A stretch of 19,786 nucleotides of DNA from Sphingobium sp. (GCA_030148625.1 JASBTC010000061.1:1-19786); one strand, 5' to 3'; shown: positions 1-8,027, counted from the first letter of the stretch. Made by a program: numbers and translations. The notes: generated by a model from the sequence alone, not told the origin.

Positions 1-103
1 TTTTTTGAAGAGTGATGGAGAGGAATCCGAAATCCGGGCGTTATCGCAAGCTCGGCGGTCGGATGAGAAGCTGCGATCACGCAGGCTGCGGCCGTTCGAG
101 GTT

Positions 104-110
104 AAAGGAG
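104..110 (+). promoter_or_regulatory. Shine-Dalgarno site of the OmpA-family gene
   Basis: AAAGGAG lies 7 bases before the ATG at 118 and fixes that start. The bases before it (1-103) hold no gene I can support and no clear -35/-10 pair. Confidence 0.75.
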
Positions 111-117
111 TAGCGCA

Positions 118-993
118 ATGAATTTCACGTCCAAAAGTCCACGAGCCCTGTTGCTCATCGCCATGCTCGCCGGGCCGGCAACCGCCAGCCTGGCCCTGCA
201 ACCGCAGGATCCGCCCGAAGCCGAACTCTCGACAAGCGTCGCGGTCGATCCCGCCGGCGCCACCATGGCCAAGGGGCCGGTGGTCGAAGGCATCATCTCC
301 GCGCGCAGCACGGACAGGATCCAGATCACTGCCGCGGACGGCACCAATACCCTCATCGCCGTCAATGACGAAACCCGGATCAAGTCGCGCGGCGGCTTTC
401 TGGGCCTCAACAGCAGCAAGCTGGCCTCGGCGCAGCTGGTCAACGGCCTGCCCGTCACCGTCAAGACGCTGCAATCGGGCGACAGCCTGATGGCGAGCCA
501 GATCGACCTGAAGAACAAGGACCTGCGCACCGTCGCGATGATCCATGGCGGCACCGATCAGCGCTTCGCCGAACAGACCGCCGCCACCGAGGCGCTGCGC
601 GGCCGCGTCGGCGATATCGGCGAATATAATATCAAGGGCACGACCAACGTGAACTTCGATACCGGCAAGGCGGTGCTCACCGCCCAGGCGAAGAACGATC
701 TCTGCGCCACGGCGACCCAGGCCGAAGGCACGAAGAACGCGCTGCTGCTGGTCGTCGGTTACACCGATTCCACGGGCAGCGAGGAACTGAACCAGACGCT
801 CAGCGAAAAGCGCGCCGCCCGCGTCGTCAACTATCTCCAGCAGGCCTGCGGCTGGAAACCCTATCGCATGCTGACCCCCACCGGCATGTCCGAAGCGGAT
901 CCATTGGCGGACAACGAAACCGCCGAAGGCAAATATCAGAACCGCCGCGTCGCGGTGAACATCCTGGTCAGCAAGGGCCTGGATGGCATTTGA
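118..993 (+). CDS. OmpA-family peptidoglycan-binding envelope protein
   Basis: This 291-residue protein starts with a signal peptide (about residues 1-26, ending near ASLALQ). Residues about 50-145 form a beta-rich region with DUF5666-like character (VVEGIISA, NDETRIK, LVNGLPVTVK). Residues about 175-285 are an OmpA C-terminal domain. In that domain Asp217 (GYTDSTG) and Arg232 (SEKRAARV) sit 15 residues apart, the spacing of the diaminopimelate-binding pair in known OmpA-like domains. It probably lies in the periplasm and binds peptidoglycan. No beta-barrel is visible, so it is not a classical OmpA porin. It is a single transcription unit: strong ribosome site upstream and a perfect terminator 8 bases after the stop. 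The OmpA domain call is firm; the N-terminal domain assignment is tentative. Confidence 0.9.
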   Translation: MNFTSKSPRALLLIAMLAGPATASLALQPQDPPEAELSTSVAVDPAGATMAKGPVVEGIISARSTDRIQITAADGTNTLIAVNDETRIKSRGGFLGLNSSKLASAQLVNGLPVTVKTLQSGDSLMASQIDLKNKDLRTVAMIHGGTDQRFAEQTAATEALRGRVGDIGEYNIKGTTNVNFDTGKAVLTAQAKNDLCATATQAEGTKNALLLVVGYTDSTGSEELNQTLSEKRAARVVNYLQQACGWKPYRMLTPTGMSEADPLADNETAEGKYQNRRVAVNILVSKGLDGI

Positions 994-1000
994 CACGGCA

Positions 1001-1031
1001 CGGGATGGGCGGCGCCCATCCCGGTTTTTTT
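1001..1031 (+). terminator. Rho-independent terminator of the OmpA-family gene
   Basis: There is a perfect 10-bp stem, CGGGATGGGC (1001-1010) with GCCCATCCCG (1014-1023), a 3-base loop, then G and seven T residues (1025-1031). It is the cleanest terminator in the window. Between it and the next gene (1032-1165) I see nothing. Confidence 0.95.
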
Positions 1032-1165
1032 GGGCTCAGGCCGCGGAATTGCGCAACGTCACCATAATCGAGGGCTCCACATATGGACCGACGCCCTGAT
1101 TGAGCACGTGGCAAATGGCAGCGTTCGGATGGCGGGCCCGGCGATCATACCTTGATCACACGGGC

Positions 1166-1567
1166 TCAATCGACGCACATGGCGCCGTCCGTCTTTCCCT
1201 TGTGGACACGCCAGCCGCAGCCAAAGCCGAAATTCGTCGCCGCGCATTGACCTTTCACCAGCCGGCCCGGTTTCGGCGGCTTGAAGCCGGGTTTCCTGTC
1301 ATCCAGCAGGCAGCTTCCGCCCTTGCACTGCGATCCGTCGGTGCAACTTTTGCCCGCGTCCGGCATGGGCAGCACGCAGCCTTCCCCGTTCAACATGCCG
1401 AATGTGGCGGTATGGCCGCCGCGCGCGATGCAATACGCCCTTTCGGCATCGCTCAGCCGGTGTCGCGGATCGGGCCAGGGCCTTGCCGGCGCGCCGGCAT
1501 TGGCGGGAAGGACAAGGCCGACGATCGCGGCCGGCATCAGCAAGAATGGTCCGATCTTCCTCATCAT
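1166..1567 (-). CDS. Small secreted cysteine-rich protein, function unknown
   Basis: The product is 133 residues with a signal peptide (about 1-24, cut near ANAGA). The mature part has eight cysteines, several in a compact pattern (GKSCTDGSQCKGGSCLLDD, then CAATNFGFGCGW and MCVD). This suggests a disulfide-stabilised periplasmic or extracellular fold. GGAGGAGAGGAGG ends 2 bases before the first ATG; the second ATG (ending at 1564) is equally possible. It ends 172 bases from the OmpA-family gene, which converges on it. I do not recognise the family beyond general similarity to small sphingomonad secreted proteins, and its function is unknown. The gene upstream on the same strand ends 49 bases away, so the two may be cotranscribed. 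Confidence 0.75.
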   Translation of the reverse strand: MMRKIGPFLLMPAAIVGLVLPANAGAPARPWPDPRHRLSDAERAYCIARGGHTATFGMLNGEGCVLPMPDAGKSCTDGSQCKGGSCLLDDRKPGFKPPKPGRLVKGQCAATNFGFGCGWRVHKGKTDGAMCVD

Positions 1568-1616
1568 GCCCTCCTCTCCTCCGGGCCTGCGCCACAGGCT
1601 ATCATGGAGCTGCCGA

Positions 1617-2783
1617 TCACTCCCGATAACGCCGGGCGATCCGTTCGCGGCGCTGCGGGATCGGCGTGTCGGGATTGAGCTGGACCAGCTTCGCGCCCGT
1701 CCCCTGCATCGCCGCCACCGCGCCCGGCCAATAGCGATCGGACAGCGCGATAAAGACCGTCACTTTCGACAGTGACCGGCGCGGCAGCGTTGCGGCGGTT
1801 CCTTCCAGCACGGCGACGAGATTGGGTTCGGAGATCGACGCGATCGCGACGTTGTCGGCGTAGCTCTCCGTCAGCGCTTCCCCCACCCAGTCTTTCGACA
1901 CCGCATAATCGGCGGCGTCGGGCGCGCGCAGCACCGTCGTTGATGGCGTATCCCCGTCCTCGTCGCCAAGCAGGCGGCCCACCGCCTCGCGCAGATAATC
2001 ATGCCATTCGCGCTCCCCGTTCACCGCGGGGCGAGTGAGCGGTGCGAGGAGCGCGGCTTTCTGTGCAGCCTCCGCCGCGACCTGCCCGGCCAGCACGGTG
2101 CGCCCCGTGGCCAGCGCCGCCTCCCAGGCCTGAGCATCGACCGGCGAGACCGCGCCATTGGCCAGATCCACGGCGAGCTCGACCATGGCATGGTCCGGCG
2201 TAAAATCGCTGGACGGGATCGAGACCGGGATGATCACCCGCCCGCCGTCGGACGAAAAGCGCGGCTCCCCCCGCCAATGGACGGAACTGACCGAACGGGG
2301 CATGGCGCGGAGATAATCGTCCGGCACGAGATCGGAGAGCGCGAGCGCGCGCACCAGCGTGCCCCCCGCCCCATAGATCGCGACCACGTTCGGCCCATAG
2401 CCCATCATGTGCCAGTCATCGAAGGTGACGACATATTGACCGTCATCGCGCACGATCGCGGAGACCGGCGCCACCTCGTTCGCGATCTTCCGCTCCCACA
2501 GCGATTGCCACCGCCCGTCGATCAGCCGCTCCACCAGCGCGCTCGCAGCCGCCGCGCCGCCGCGCTTCTGCCCGGCGGATTTGGACTTCCGCGCCTTGTC
2601 CTCGAAATAGGCGAGCTGGTTCTCCAGAGCGCGCGGCGTGACGGTGACGCGCGCCTGCCCGTCGCGCGATGCATAGCTGGTCTTTTCGGGCAGCATCCAG
2701 GTGTCGGCGCGGGCGGGCCGTGGCGCGACCGAAATCGTCGCCACGCCAAACGCCAACACGGCCAGTGCATGCACGATCCTCAT
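1617..2783 (-). CDS. Secreted protein of unknown function, 388 residues
   Basis: I start it at the ATG ending at 2783 because it is followed by a normal signal peptide (residues about 1-26, MRIVHALAVLAFG to ARADT) and preceded by GGAGGGG. A longer frame reaching 2864 would put non-signal residues in front and overrun the operator-like dyads. The mature protein has alternating hydrophobic/polar beta-strand stretches in its first half (for example DDGQYVVTFDDWHMMGYGP, where surface-exposed aromatic residues are common) and a helical, Ala-rich second half. It has no cysteines or catalytic motif I can name. It could be an envelope or beta-propeller-like sensor protein, but that is a guess. Transcription may be controlled at the overlapping inverted repeats at 2797-2818. 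Confidence 0.75.
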   Translation of the reverse strand: MRIVHALAVLAFGVATISVAPRPARADTWMLPEKTSYASRDGQARVTVTPRALENQLAYFEDKARKSKSAGQKRGGAAAASALVERLIDGRWQSLWERKIANEVAPVSAIVRDDGQYVVTFDDWHMMGYGPNVVAIYGAGGTLVRALALSDLVPDDYLRAMPRSVSSVHWRGEPRFSSDGGRVIIPVSIPSSDFTPDHAMVELAVDLANGAVSPVDAQAWEAALATGRTVLAGQVAAEAAQKAALLAPLTRPAVNGEREWHDYLREAVGRLLGDEDGDTPSTTVLRAPDAADYAVSKDWVGEALTESYADNVAIASISEPNLVAVLEGTAATLPRRSLSKVTVFIALSDRYWPGAVAAMQGTGAKLVQLNPDTPIPQRRERIARRYRE

Positions 2784-2796
2784 CGGCCCCTCCGTT

Positions 2797-2818
2797 TGAT
2801 ACAATGTATCATTACATT
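2797..2818 (-). promoter_or_regulatory. Two overlapping dyads (operator-like) before the 388-residue secreted protein
   Basis: TGATACA-A-TGTATCA (2797-2811) is a perfect 15-base palindrome. A second perfect dyad, AATGTA-TCAT-TACATT (2803-2818), overlaps it. On the minus strand a possible promoter has -35 TTGCCG and an extended -10 TG-A-TACATT lying inside the dyads, so a bound regulator would block it. The start codon is 14 bases downstream. Such dyads are usual for TetR- or GntR-type regulators; no regulator gene is present in this window, so the family is not settled. The rest of 2784-2930 shows nothing else. Confidence 0.6.
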
Positions 2819-2930
2819 CTGGCGCACGGCAAGTGGCATTCGCGCGCCCAGTAGCGCTCACCATTCCTCGATCATCACGATCCGGTGGATGAGTGGCGGC
2901 CCGCTCAAACGGCGAATGGCGGCCAATCCA

Positions 2931-3242
2931 TCATTTTCCGCTCAGCGCCTTTCGAGCCGACCGCGCCAGCGCGCAGTTTCTGCCGGTCACTGCACATTCC
3001 CGCTCAAGCATCTCCACGACCTTGAGCTGTTCCTGCTGAACATATTCGTCGTTGCGAATATCCGGTGAGAACATGCTTCTTCCGACCAGCGGAGCGGCCG
3101 CGCGATCGGGACGGCGGACCTCGCCGGAACCGGGCAGAACAAGCTGAGCGGCGCGCGGAACGGCAAGCCCGATCGCGATGCCCGCGATCAGGCAAGTCCC
3201 CGCGATGATGACTGTTCTCAGGCGGCGGCGTGGATGCATCAT
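2931..3242 (-). CDS. Small single-pass membrane or secreted protein, function unknown
   Basis: Taking the double ATG at 3237-3242, the product is about 103 residues. It has a basic start (HPRRRLR), one hydrophobic segment (VIIAGTCLIAGIAIGLAV) and a soluble tail with two cysteines (ERECAVTGRNCALA) that could form a disulfide. The segment may be an uncut signal anchor. The start is uncertain: an ATG ending at 3281 and a TTG ending at 3326 are in frame, and none has a strong ribosome site. Coding status rests on the membrane segment and typical composition. I do not recognise the family. The region 3243-3418 between it and the next minus-strand gene holds nothing clear. Confidence 0.55.
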   Translation of the reverse strand: MMHPRRRLRTVIIAGTCLIAGIAIGLAVPRAAQLVLPGSGEVRRPDRAAAPLVGRSMFSPDIRNDEYVQQEQLKVVEMLERECAVTGRNCALARSARKALSGK

Positions 3243-3418
3243 GACCGGTTCCCAGTCTTGCTCGGGCCAGACTATCACCATGAATAGCTGCCACCATATT
3301 TTCAGATTTCGTAACGATTTCAGCAATGCCTCTCATTTCGACATTGCGCCTTCATTGCGGTCGTAGCGTCGGGGCTTTGGAATCCCGAAGCCGGGAATCA
3401 TTCGAATAATCGCCCCCC

Positions 3419-3853
3419 TCACCGCGCACCCGGCCGCCCCTCTATGCTGCCGATCGACAGGCGACGCTTGCGCTTGTTGGAGGGTGGCGTCCCCGGCGCC
3501 CCCGGCTTTCGCTTGCGTTTCCAGTGATGGGGGATTGTGGGCGGCAATTCCCTGCCCCGGCGCCCGGTGACGTGCACGGTGATCGCCATCGGCAGGTTGA
3601 GCGCGAACAGAGCGGCGAAGCATATGCCGCGGATCTCCCCCGCGCCGTACCAGCCAAAGGCGATCGCCAGGATCGCGGGTGAGAGGACCAGGGCGGCGAA
3701 CCACAGCCGCAGCTGATAGGCGAAGCCGGGTTTCTCACCGCGTTCCAGCCCGTTGCGCGCGAACCATCGCGAGAGGCGATAGCCCAGCCCGGTCCCCGCC
3801 ATCGCCAGCGCGACATACAGGATATGGAGCAGGATCACGCCTTCGACACGCAT
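3419..3853 (-). CDS. Three-helix membrane protein with a basic tail, function unknown
   Basis: The 144-residue product has hydrophobic segments at about 5-25, 46-66 and 72-94, followed by a tail of about 40 residues very rich in Lys and Arg (HHWKRKRKPG, SNKRKRRLS). The tail probably faces the cytoplasm and could contact lipid head groups or nucleic acid. The ATG ending at 3853 has only a weak ribosome site; an in-frame GTG five codons on is an alternative. It is transcribed away from the nucleoside-hydrolase gene, and the paired GTATAC site lies between them, so it may share that control. The family is not recognised. Confidence 0.6.
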   Translation of the reverse strand: MRVEGVILLHILYVALAMAGTGLGYRLSRWFARNGLERGEKPGFAYQLRLWFAALVLSPAILAIAFGWYGAGEIRGICFAALFALNLPMAITVHVTGRRGRELPPTIPHHWKRKRKPGAPGTPPSNKRKRRLSIGSIEGRPGAR

Positions 3854-3932
3854 GGCATCGGCGTATCGGCGGCGCCCGCGCGTGGCAACAGCGCGCCCCT
3901 CCCCGCCCGCGCCCCCTCTGGCGGATACGCAT

Positions 3933-3950
3933 TGTATACTTCATGTATAC
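3933..3950 (+). promoter_or_regulatory. Paired TGTATAC operator-like site before the nucleoside hydrolase/GH116 operon
   Basis: TGTATAC-TTCA-TGTATAC places two copies of the self-complementary hexamer GTATAC 11 bases apart, about one helical turn. With its flanks (AT before, GAT after) it forms an imperfect 23-base palindrome centred near 3942. A -10-like TATACT (3935-3940) lies inside it. GTATAC-based sites are known for several GntR-family regulators, so this is a likely operator; assignment to that family is inference. It lies 36 bases before the ATG at 3987 and between divergent genes. Confidence 0.6.
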
Positions 3951-3986
3951 GATTCGCAGATATCACAGAGGGCGTTGGTCAGGGCG

Positions 3987-5138
3987 ATGCGATACTGGAT
4001 GGGCCTGTTGACCGCCGCAGCGCTGGCCGCCTTCGTGCAGGCCGAAACGCCCGCATCCGAGCCCGTCGCCCGCGCCGCGCCGCATGAGCCCGTCCGCGTC
4101 ATTCTCGATACCGATATGTGGGGCGATATCGACGATGTGCTGGCGCTGGCGATGCTCCATGCGCTGCAGGATCGCGGAGAGGCGCGGCTGCTGGCGGTGA
4201 CGAGTTCGACCGACGATGCCTCCACCGCCGCCTTCATCGATGCGCTCAACACTTTTTACGGCCACCCCGCCATTCCCGTCGGGCTGGTGCGTGGCGGTGT
4301 GACGGCGAAGCAGACCGCCGCGCGCTTTCCGTTCCTGCAAGGCGTCACCCCCTATACCGAGGCACTGACGCGCGCGGCGAAAGCGGACGGATCGCCGCTA
4401 TTCCCGCACGGGCTGAAGGATGGAAGCGCCGCGCCTGACGCGGTTGCGCTGCTCCGCCGCGCGCTCGCCGCCCAGCCCGATGGCAGCGTCGTCATCATCC
4501 AGATCGGTTTCGCCACCAATATGGCGCGGCTGCTGGAAAGCCGGGGCGACGCGGCCAGCCCGCTCGACGGGGCGAGCCTGGTCCGGCGCAAGGTACGGCT
4601 GCTGTCGGTGATGGCGAGCGGCTATGCCGATGCGCAGGGCCGCCCGCTCGCCAAAAGCGCACCCGAATATAATCTGGAGCTCGACGTGCCCGCCGCCCGC
4701 GCGCTGTTCGCCGCATGGCCGACGCCGCTGGTCGCCAGCGGGTTCGAGGTCGGCGTATCGATGCGGATCGATGGCCGCGCAGTCGATCGCCTCTATGGCC
4801 ATGCCGCGGCGCATCCGGTGCTGATGGCCTATCATCATGTCGATCCCATCTATCGCACCATCCGCAAGACCGCGCCGGGCGCGCTGCACGATCACGCGAC
4901 CTTCGATCTCACCTCCGTTCTGTACGCGATCCGCCCCCATGACGGCTATTTCACCCTGTCCGCGCCGGGGCGGATCGGCGTGGCGACGGACGGATCGAGC
5001 CGCTTCACCGCGCAGGCGGGCGGCACGCACCGCTATCTGACGATCGACGACATGATGCGCCCCCGCGCGCTGGAGGCGATGACCCTGCTCGCCAGCCAGC
5101 CGCCCACGCGCGCCGAACCGGGGGAGGATGCGCGATGA
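3987..5138 (+). CDS. Exported nucleoside-hydrolase-family (IUNH) protein
   Basis: The ATG at 3987 gives 383 residues with a signal peptide (MRYWMGLLTAAALAAFVQAE). A longer frame begins at 3852 but crosses the operator and adds non-signal sequence. The family hallmark is the N-terminal aspartate cluster: DTDMWGDIDD (residues 41-50), which binds Ca2+ and ribose in characterised nucleoside N-ribohydrolases. Further matches are NTFYGHPAIPVG and the late aspartate in ATFDLTSVLYAI. The position usually held by Gly in DTD-x-G is Trp here. Family members cleave the N-glycosidic bond of nucleosides, but exported relatives in glycan loci may act on other ribosides or glycosides, so the substrate is open. 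The stop overlaps the next gene by ATGA, so the two are probably translationally coupled. Confidence 0.85.
   Translation: MRYWMGLLTAAALAAFVQAETPASEPVARAAPHEPVRVILDTDMWGDIDDVLALAMLHALQDRGEARLLAVTSSTDDASTAAFIDALNTFYGHPAIPVGLVRGGVTAKQTAARFPFLQGVTPYTEALTRAAKADGSPLFPHGLKDGSAAPDAVALLRRALAAQPDGSVVIIQIGFATNMARLLESRGDAASPLDGASLVRRKVRLLSVMASGYADAQGRPLAKSAPEYNLELDVPAARALFAAWPTPLVASGFEVGVSMRIDGRAVDRLYGHAAAHPVLMAYHHVDPIYRTIRKTAPGALHDHATFDLTSVLYAIRPHDGYFTLSAPGRIGVATDGSSRFTAQAGGTHRYLTIDDMMRPRALEAMTLLASQPPTRAEPGEDAR
5120..5126 (+). promoter_or_regulatory. Shine-Dalgarno site of the GH116 gene
   Basis: GGGGAGG lies inside the end of the nucleoside-hydrolase gene, 8 bases before the ATG at 5135. It supports that start and coupled translation. 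Confidence 0.7.
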
Positions 5139-7705
5139 TGGAGATGGACCGACGGAGCCTGTTCGCCGTCGCGGGCGGCGCGATCGCCGCCCCGTCCGCG
5201 CTGGCGGCGGGCGCGGCCGATGCCGCATCCGCCAACGCCCCCGCAACGCCGCCCGCACCGCACCGCCGCACCGGCGCGCAGTTGCACCGCATCGCCTTTC
5301 CGCTGGGCGGCATGGGCGCGGGCATGATCTGCCTGGAGGGGGCGGGCGCGCTCACCAACGCATCGCTGCGGCATGAGCCCGATATCGGCACGGAGGCGCC
5401 GATCTTCGCCGCGATCTCGGTGAAGGGCACGGGCTTCGCGCGCGTACTGGAAGGGCCGGTGCCACCGCACAAGCGCTTCCCCTCCTTCTCGGCGGATGCG
5501 GATGCCGCGATCCGATCGCTCTGGGGCCTGCCGCGGTTCCGCGACGCCGCCTTCGAGTCCGCCTTTCCCTTCGCGGAGATCGCGCTGACGGACGAGGACA
5601 GTCCGTTCGAGGTCACCATCACCGGCTGGAGCCCATTCGAGCCGGGCGCGGAGGATGATGCCAGCCTGCCCGTCGCCGGGCTGGAATATCGCTTCGTCAA
5701 CCGCACCGCACGGCCGGTGGAGGCGGTCTTCTCCATGCACGCGGCCAATCTGATGGCGGGAGAGAAGAATGGCCGCATCCGCCCGCTGGAGGGTGGCTTC
5801 ATCCTGGAGGGCGCGATCGACGATCGCCCCTGGACGGCGGGCGCCTTCGCCATCGCGACCGACGATGCGGCCGCACAGGTCAACCATGGCTGGTTCCGGG
5901 GCTTTGCCTGGCGCCATATCGTGTGGAAGGATGTGGCGGAGGGCGCCTGCTACAGCCGCCCGCCGCTTCCCGATGATGCGGGGGAGCCCACGCCCGGCGC
6001 CACATTGTTCGTGCCCTTCACCCTCGCCCCCGGCGCGGAAAAGCTGATCCGCGTACGCATGGGCTGGCATGTGCCGCGCTCCAATATCCGGCTGGCCGGC
6101 GGCGGATCGCCCGATTTCGACTGGCGGATACGGCATGCCGCCGCGCCGCCGCCCGAGGACGGCCCCTGCTATGTGCCCTGGTATGCCGGCCGCCATGTCG
6201 GGATAGAGGCGGTGATGGCCGACTGGCGCGATCGTTACCAGCCGCTGCGCGCCGCGTCCGACCGGTTCAGCCGCGCGCTCTTCGCCTCCACCCTGCCGGC
6301 GGAGGTGATGGACGCGGTGGCCGCCAATCTCTCCATCCTCAAATCCCCCACCGTGCTGCGTCAGGCGGACGGGCGTTTCTGGGCGTGGGAAGGATCGCGC
6401 GATCATGTCGGCTCGTGCGAGGGATCGTGCACCCATGTCTGGAACTATGCGCAGGCGTTGCCGCATCTGTTCCCCCGGCTGGAACGGACCTTGCGCGAAA
6501 CCGAATTCGGCCCCTGCCAGGATGAACAGGGCCATCAGGCGTTTCGCGCCGCATTGCCGATCCGCCCCGCGCCGCACGATTTCGTCGCCGCCGCCGACGG
6601 GCAGCTTGGCGGCATCATGAAAGTGTACCGGGACTGGCGGATCAGCGGCGACACCGGCTGGCTGCGCGGCATCTGGCCCAGGGTACGTGCCAGCCTGGAT
6701 TATTGCATCCGCGCCTGGGATCCGCGCGGGCGCGGCTGGATAGAGGAGCCGCACCACAACACCTATGACAGCGAACTCTGGGGGCCGGACGGGATGTGCA
6801 CCAGCATCTATCTGGGCGCGTTGCGCGCGGCGATGCTGATGGGCGATGCGCTGGGCAGCGACACGCGCGGCTATGCGGCGCTGCTGGCGCGCGGCACCCG
6901 GCGGCTGGAACGCGATCTGTTCAACGGCGTGTATTTCATCCAGAAAATCTCATTGGACGGGCTGAACGCCAAATATCCCGATGATTTCGGCAAGGGCGGC
7001 TTCACCGTCACGCTTCAGCCGGAGGAACTCGCCATCGCCGCGCGCGAAGGCCCGGCCAACCAATATGGCACCGGCTGCCTGGCCGACGGCGTGATCGGCG
7101 CGTGGATGGCCTGGGCCTGCGGGCTGGAAACGCCGATGGATACGGGCAAGATCGCCAGCCATCTGGGCGCGGTGCATCGCCACAATTTCCGCCGCGATCT
7201 GACCACACACGCGAACCCCACCTATAGCAGCGCCCGCGCCACCTATGCGCTGGGCGACGAAGCCGGGCTGCTGCTCTGCACATGGCCCAAAGGCGACACG
7301 CTCTCCCTCCCCTTCCCCTATGCGACAGAGATCTGGACGGGCGTGGAATATCAGGTGGCCTCGCACCTGATCGCACTGGGGGAAATGGAAAAGGGACTGG
7401 AGATCGTCCGCGCCGCCCGCGCCCGTTATGACGGCCGCACGCGCAACCCGTTCAGCGAGGTGGAAGCCGGCCATTTCTACGCACGCGCGCTTTCATCCTA
7501 TGCGCTGCTCCAGGCACTGAGCGGCGCGCGCTACGACGCGGTGGAGAAAGTGCTCCACCTCCACCCCCGCATCAAGGGAGACTTCCGCGCCTTCCTCTCG
7601 ACCGCGACCGGATACGGAACGGTGGGTGTGAAGGACGGTCGGCCCTTTGTGGAAGTGGCTGCAGGCACGATTCCGTACAAAAGGATCGACTATCGCGCCG
7701 CTTGA
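5135..7705 (+). CDS. Tat-exported GH116-family glycosidase (GBA2-like)
   Basis: The 856-residue protein starts with a twin-arginine-type leader (DRRSLFAVAGGA, cut after about residue 32). The N-terminal beta domain (about 50-330) opens with the family signature FPLGGMGAGMICLEG. The (alpha/alpha)6 catalytic domain (about 385-830) carries EGSCTHVWNYAQAL, where Glu429 aligns with the GH116 nucleophile, and HNTYDSELWGPDGMC, where Asp545 aligns with the acid/base. Both are intact. Known GH116 enzymes are retaining beta-glucosidases, beta-xylosidases or glucosylceramidases; this one belongs to the bacterial EG-C-THVWNY branch, so linkage and substrate are uncertain. The leader places it in the periplasm as a pre-folded enzyme. 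It is the second gene of the operon; no terminator is visible in the 25 bases before the converging gene. Confidence 0.92.
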   Translation: MMEMDRRSLFAVAGGAIAAPSALAAGAADAASANAPATPPAPHRRTGAQLHRIAFPLGGMGAGMICLEGAGALTNASLRHEPDIGTEAPIFAAISVKGTGFARVLEGPVPPHKRFPSFSADADAAIRSLWGLPRFRDAAFESAFPFAEIALTDEDSPFEVTITGWSPFEPGAEDDASLPVAGLEYRFVNRTARPVEAVFSMHAANLMAGEKNGRIRPLEGGFILEGAIDDRPWTAGAFAIATDDAAAQVNHGWFRGFAWRHIVWKDVAEGACYSRPPLPDDAGEPTPGATLFVPFTLAPGAEKLIRVRMGWHVPRSNIRLAGGGSPDFDWRIRHAAAPPPEDGPCYVPWYAGRHVGIEAVMADWRDRYQPLRAASDRFSRALFASTLPAEVMDAVAANLSILKSPTVLRQADGRFWAWEGSRDHVGSCEGSCTHVWNYAQALPHLFPRLERTLRETEFGPCQDEQGHQAFRAALPIRPAPHDFVAAADGQLGGIMKVYRDWRISGDTGWLRGIWPRVRASLDYCIRAWDPRGRGWIEEPHHNTYDSELWGPDGMCTSIYLGALRAAMLMGDALGSDTRGYAALLARGTRRLERDLFNGVYFIQKISLDGLNAKYPDDFGKGGFTVTLQPEELAIAAREGPANQYGTGCLADGVIGAWMAWACGLETPMDTGKIASHLGAVHRHNFRRDLTTHANPTYSSARATYALGDEAGLLLCTWPKGDTLSLPFPYATEIWTGVEYQVASHLIALGEMEKGLEIVRAARARYDGRTRNPFSEVEAGHFYARALSSYALLQALSGARYDAVEKVLHLHPRIKGDFRAFLSTATGYGTVGVKDGRPFVEVAAGTIPYKRIDYRAA

Positions 7706-7730
7706 GGGGGATTGGCGCCACGCAGCAGAT

Positions 7731-7955
7731 TCAGCCTTTGCGGCGATACATGATCAGCGCGACGATGCATGATCCATACACCCCCGTCAGAATGGCAAGG
7801 TCGCGCAGGCTGCGCCATCTCACCTCCGCCATGAAGGACGCCATATCGCTGTCAGCCGCCGGGTGAACCAGCGCATTGCCCCAAAGTCGCCCCCATATCG
7901 CCAGCGCGTAAAGCGCCGTGATGATCAGGGCGAACAGGAGCTTCCAGCGGCTCAT
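7731..7955 (-). CDS. Small two-helix membrane protein, function unknown
   Basis: The 74-residue product has two hydrophobic segments (LLFALIITALYALAIWG and AILTGVYGSCIVALIMY) joined by a polar loop (HPAADSDMASFMAEVRWRS), and ends in YRRKG. I start it at the ATG ending at 7955. GGAGGTGG is 13 bases upstream, rather far, and would fit an in-frame CTG at 7962-7964 better. The open frame continues upstream to 8207, but that part reads through the REP-like repeat and is unlikely to be translated. The family is not recognised. Confidence 0.65.
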   Translation of the reverse strand: MSRWKLLFALIITALYALAIWGRLWGNALVHPAADSDMASFMAEVRWRSLRDLAILTGVYGSCIVALIMYRRKG

Positions 7956-8027
7956 GGGCGACAGGCTACCACCTCCGGCAATGTCCGCAACCGGCGCGGC
8001 AGGAATAATCCCGCGATACCCAAACCC

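Noticed and set aside
1100..1775. Long plus-strand open frames opposite the cysteine-rich secreted protein gene
   Set aside because: The minus-strand frame has a signal peptide, regular cysteines and a strong ribosome site; the plus-strand frames have none of these and are products of high GC.
5033..6757. 574-residue minus-strand open frame opposite the GH116 gene
   Set aside because: It is an antisense shadow: Arg/Gly/Ala-rich with no motif, whereas the plus strand carries an intact glycosidase.
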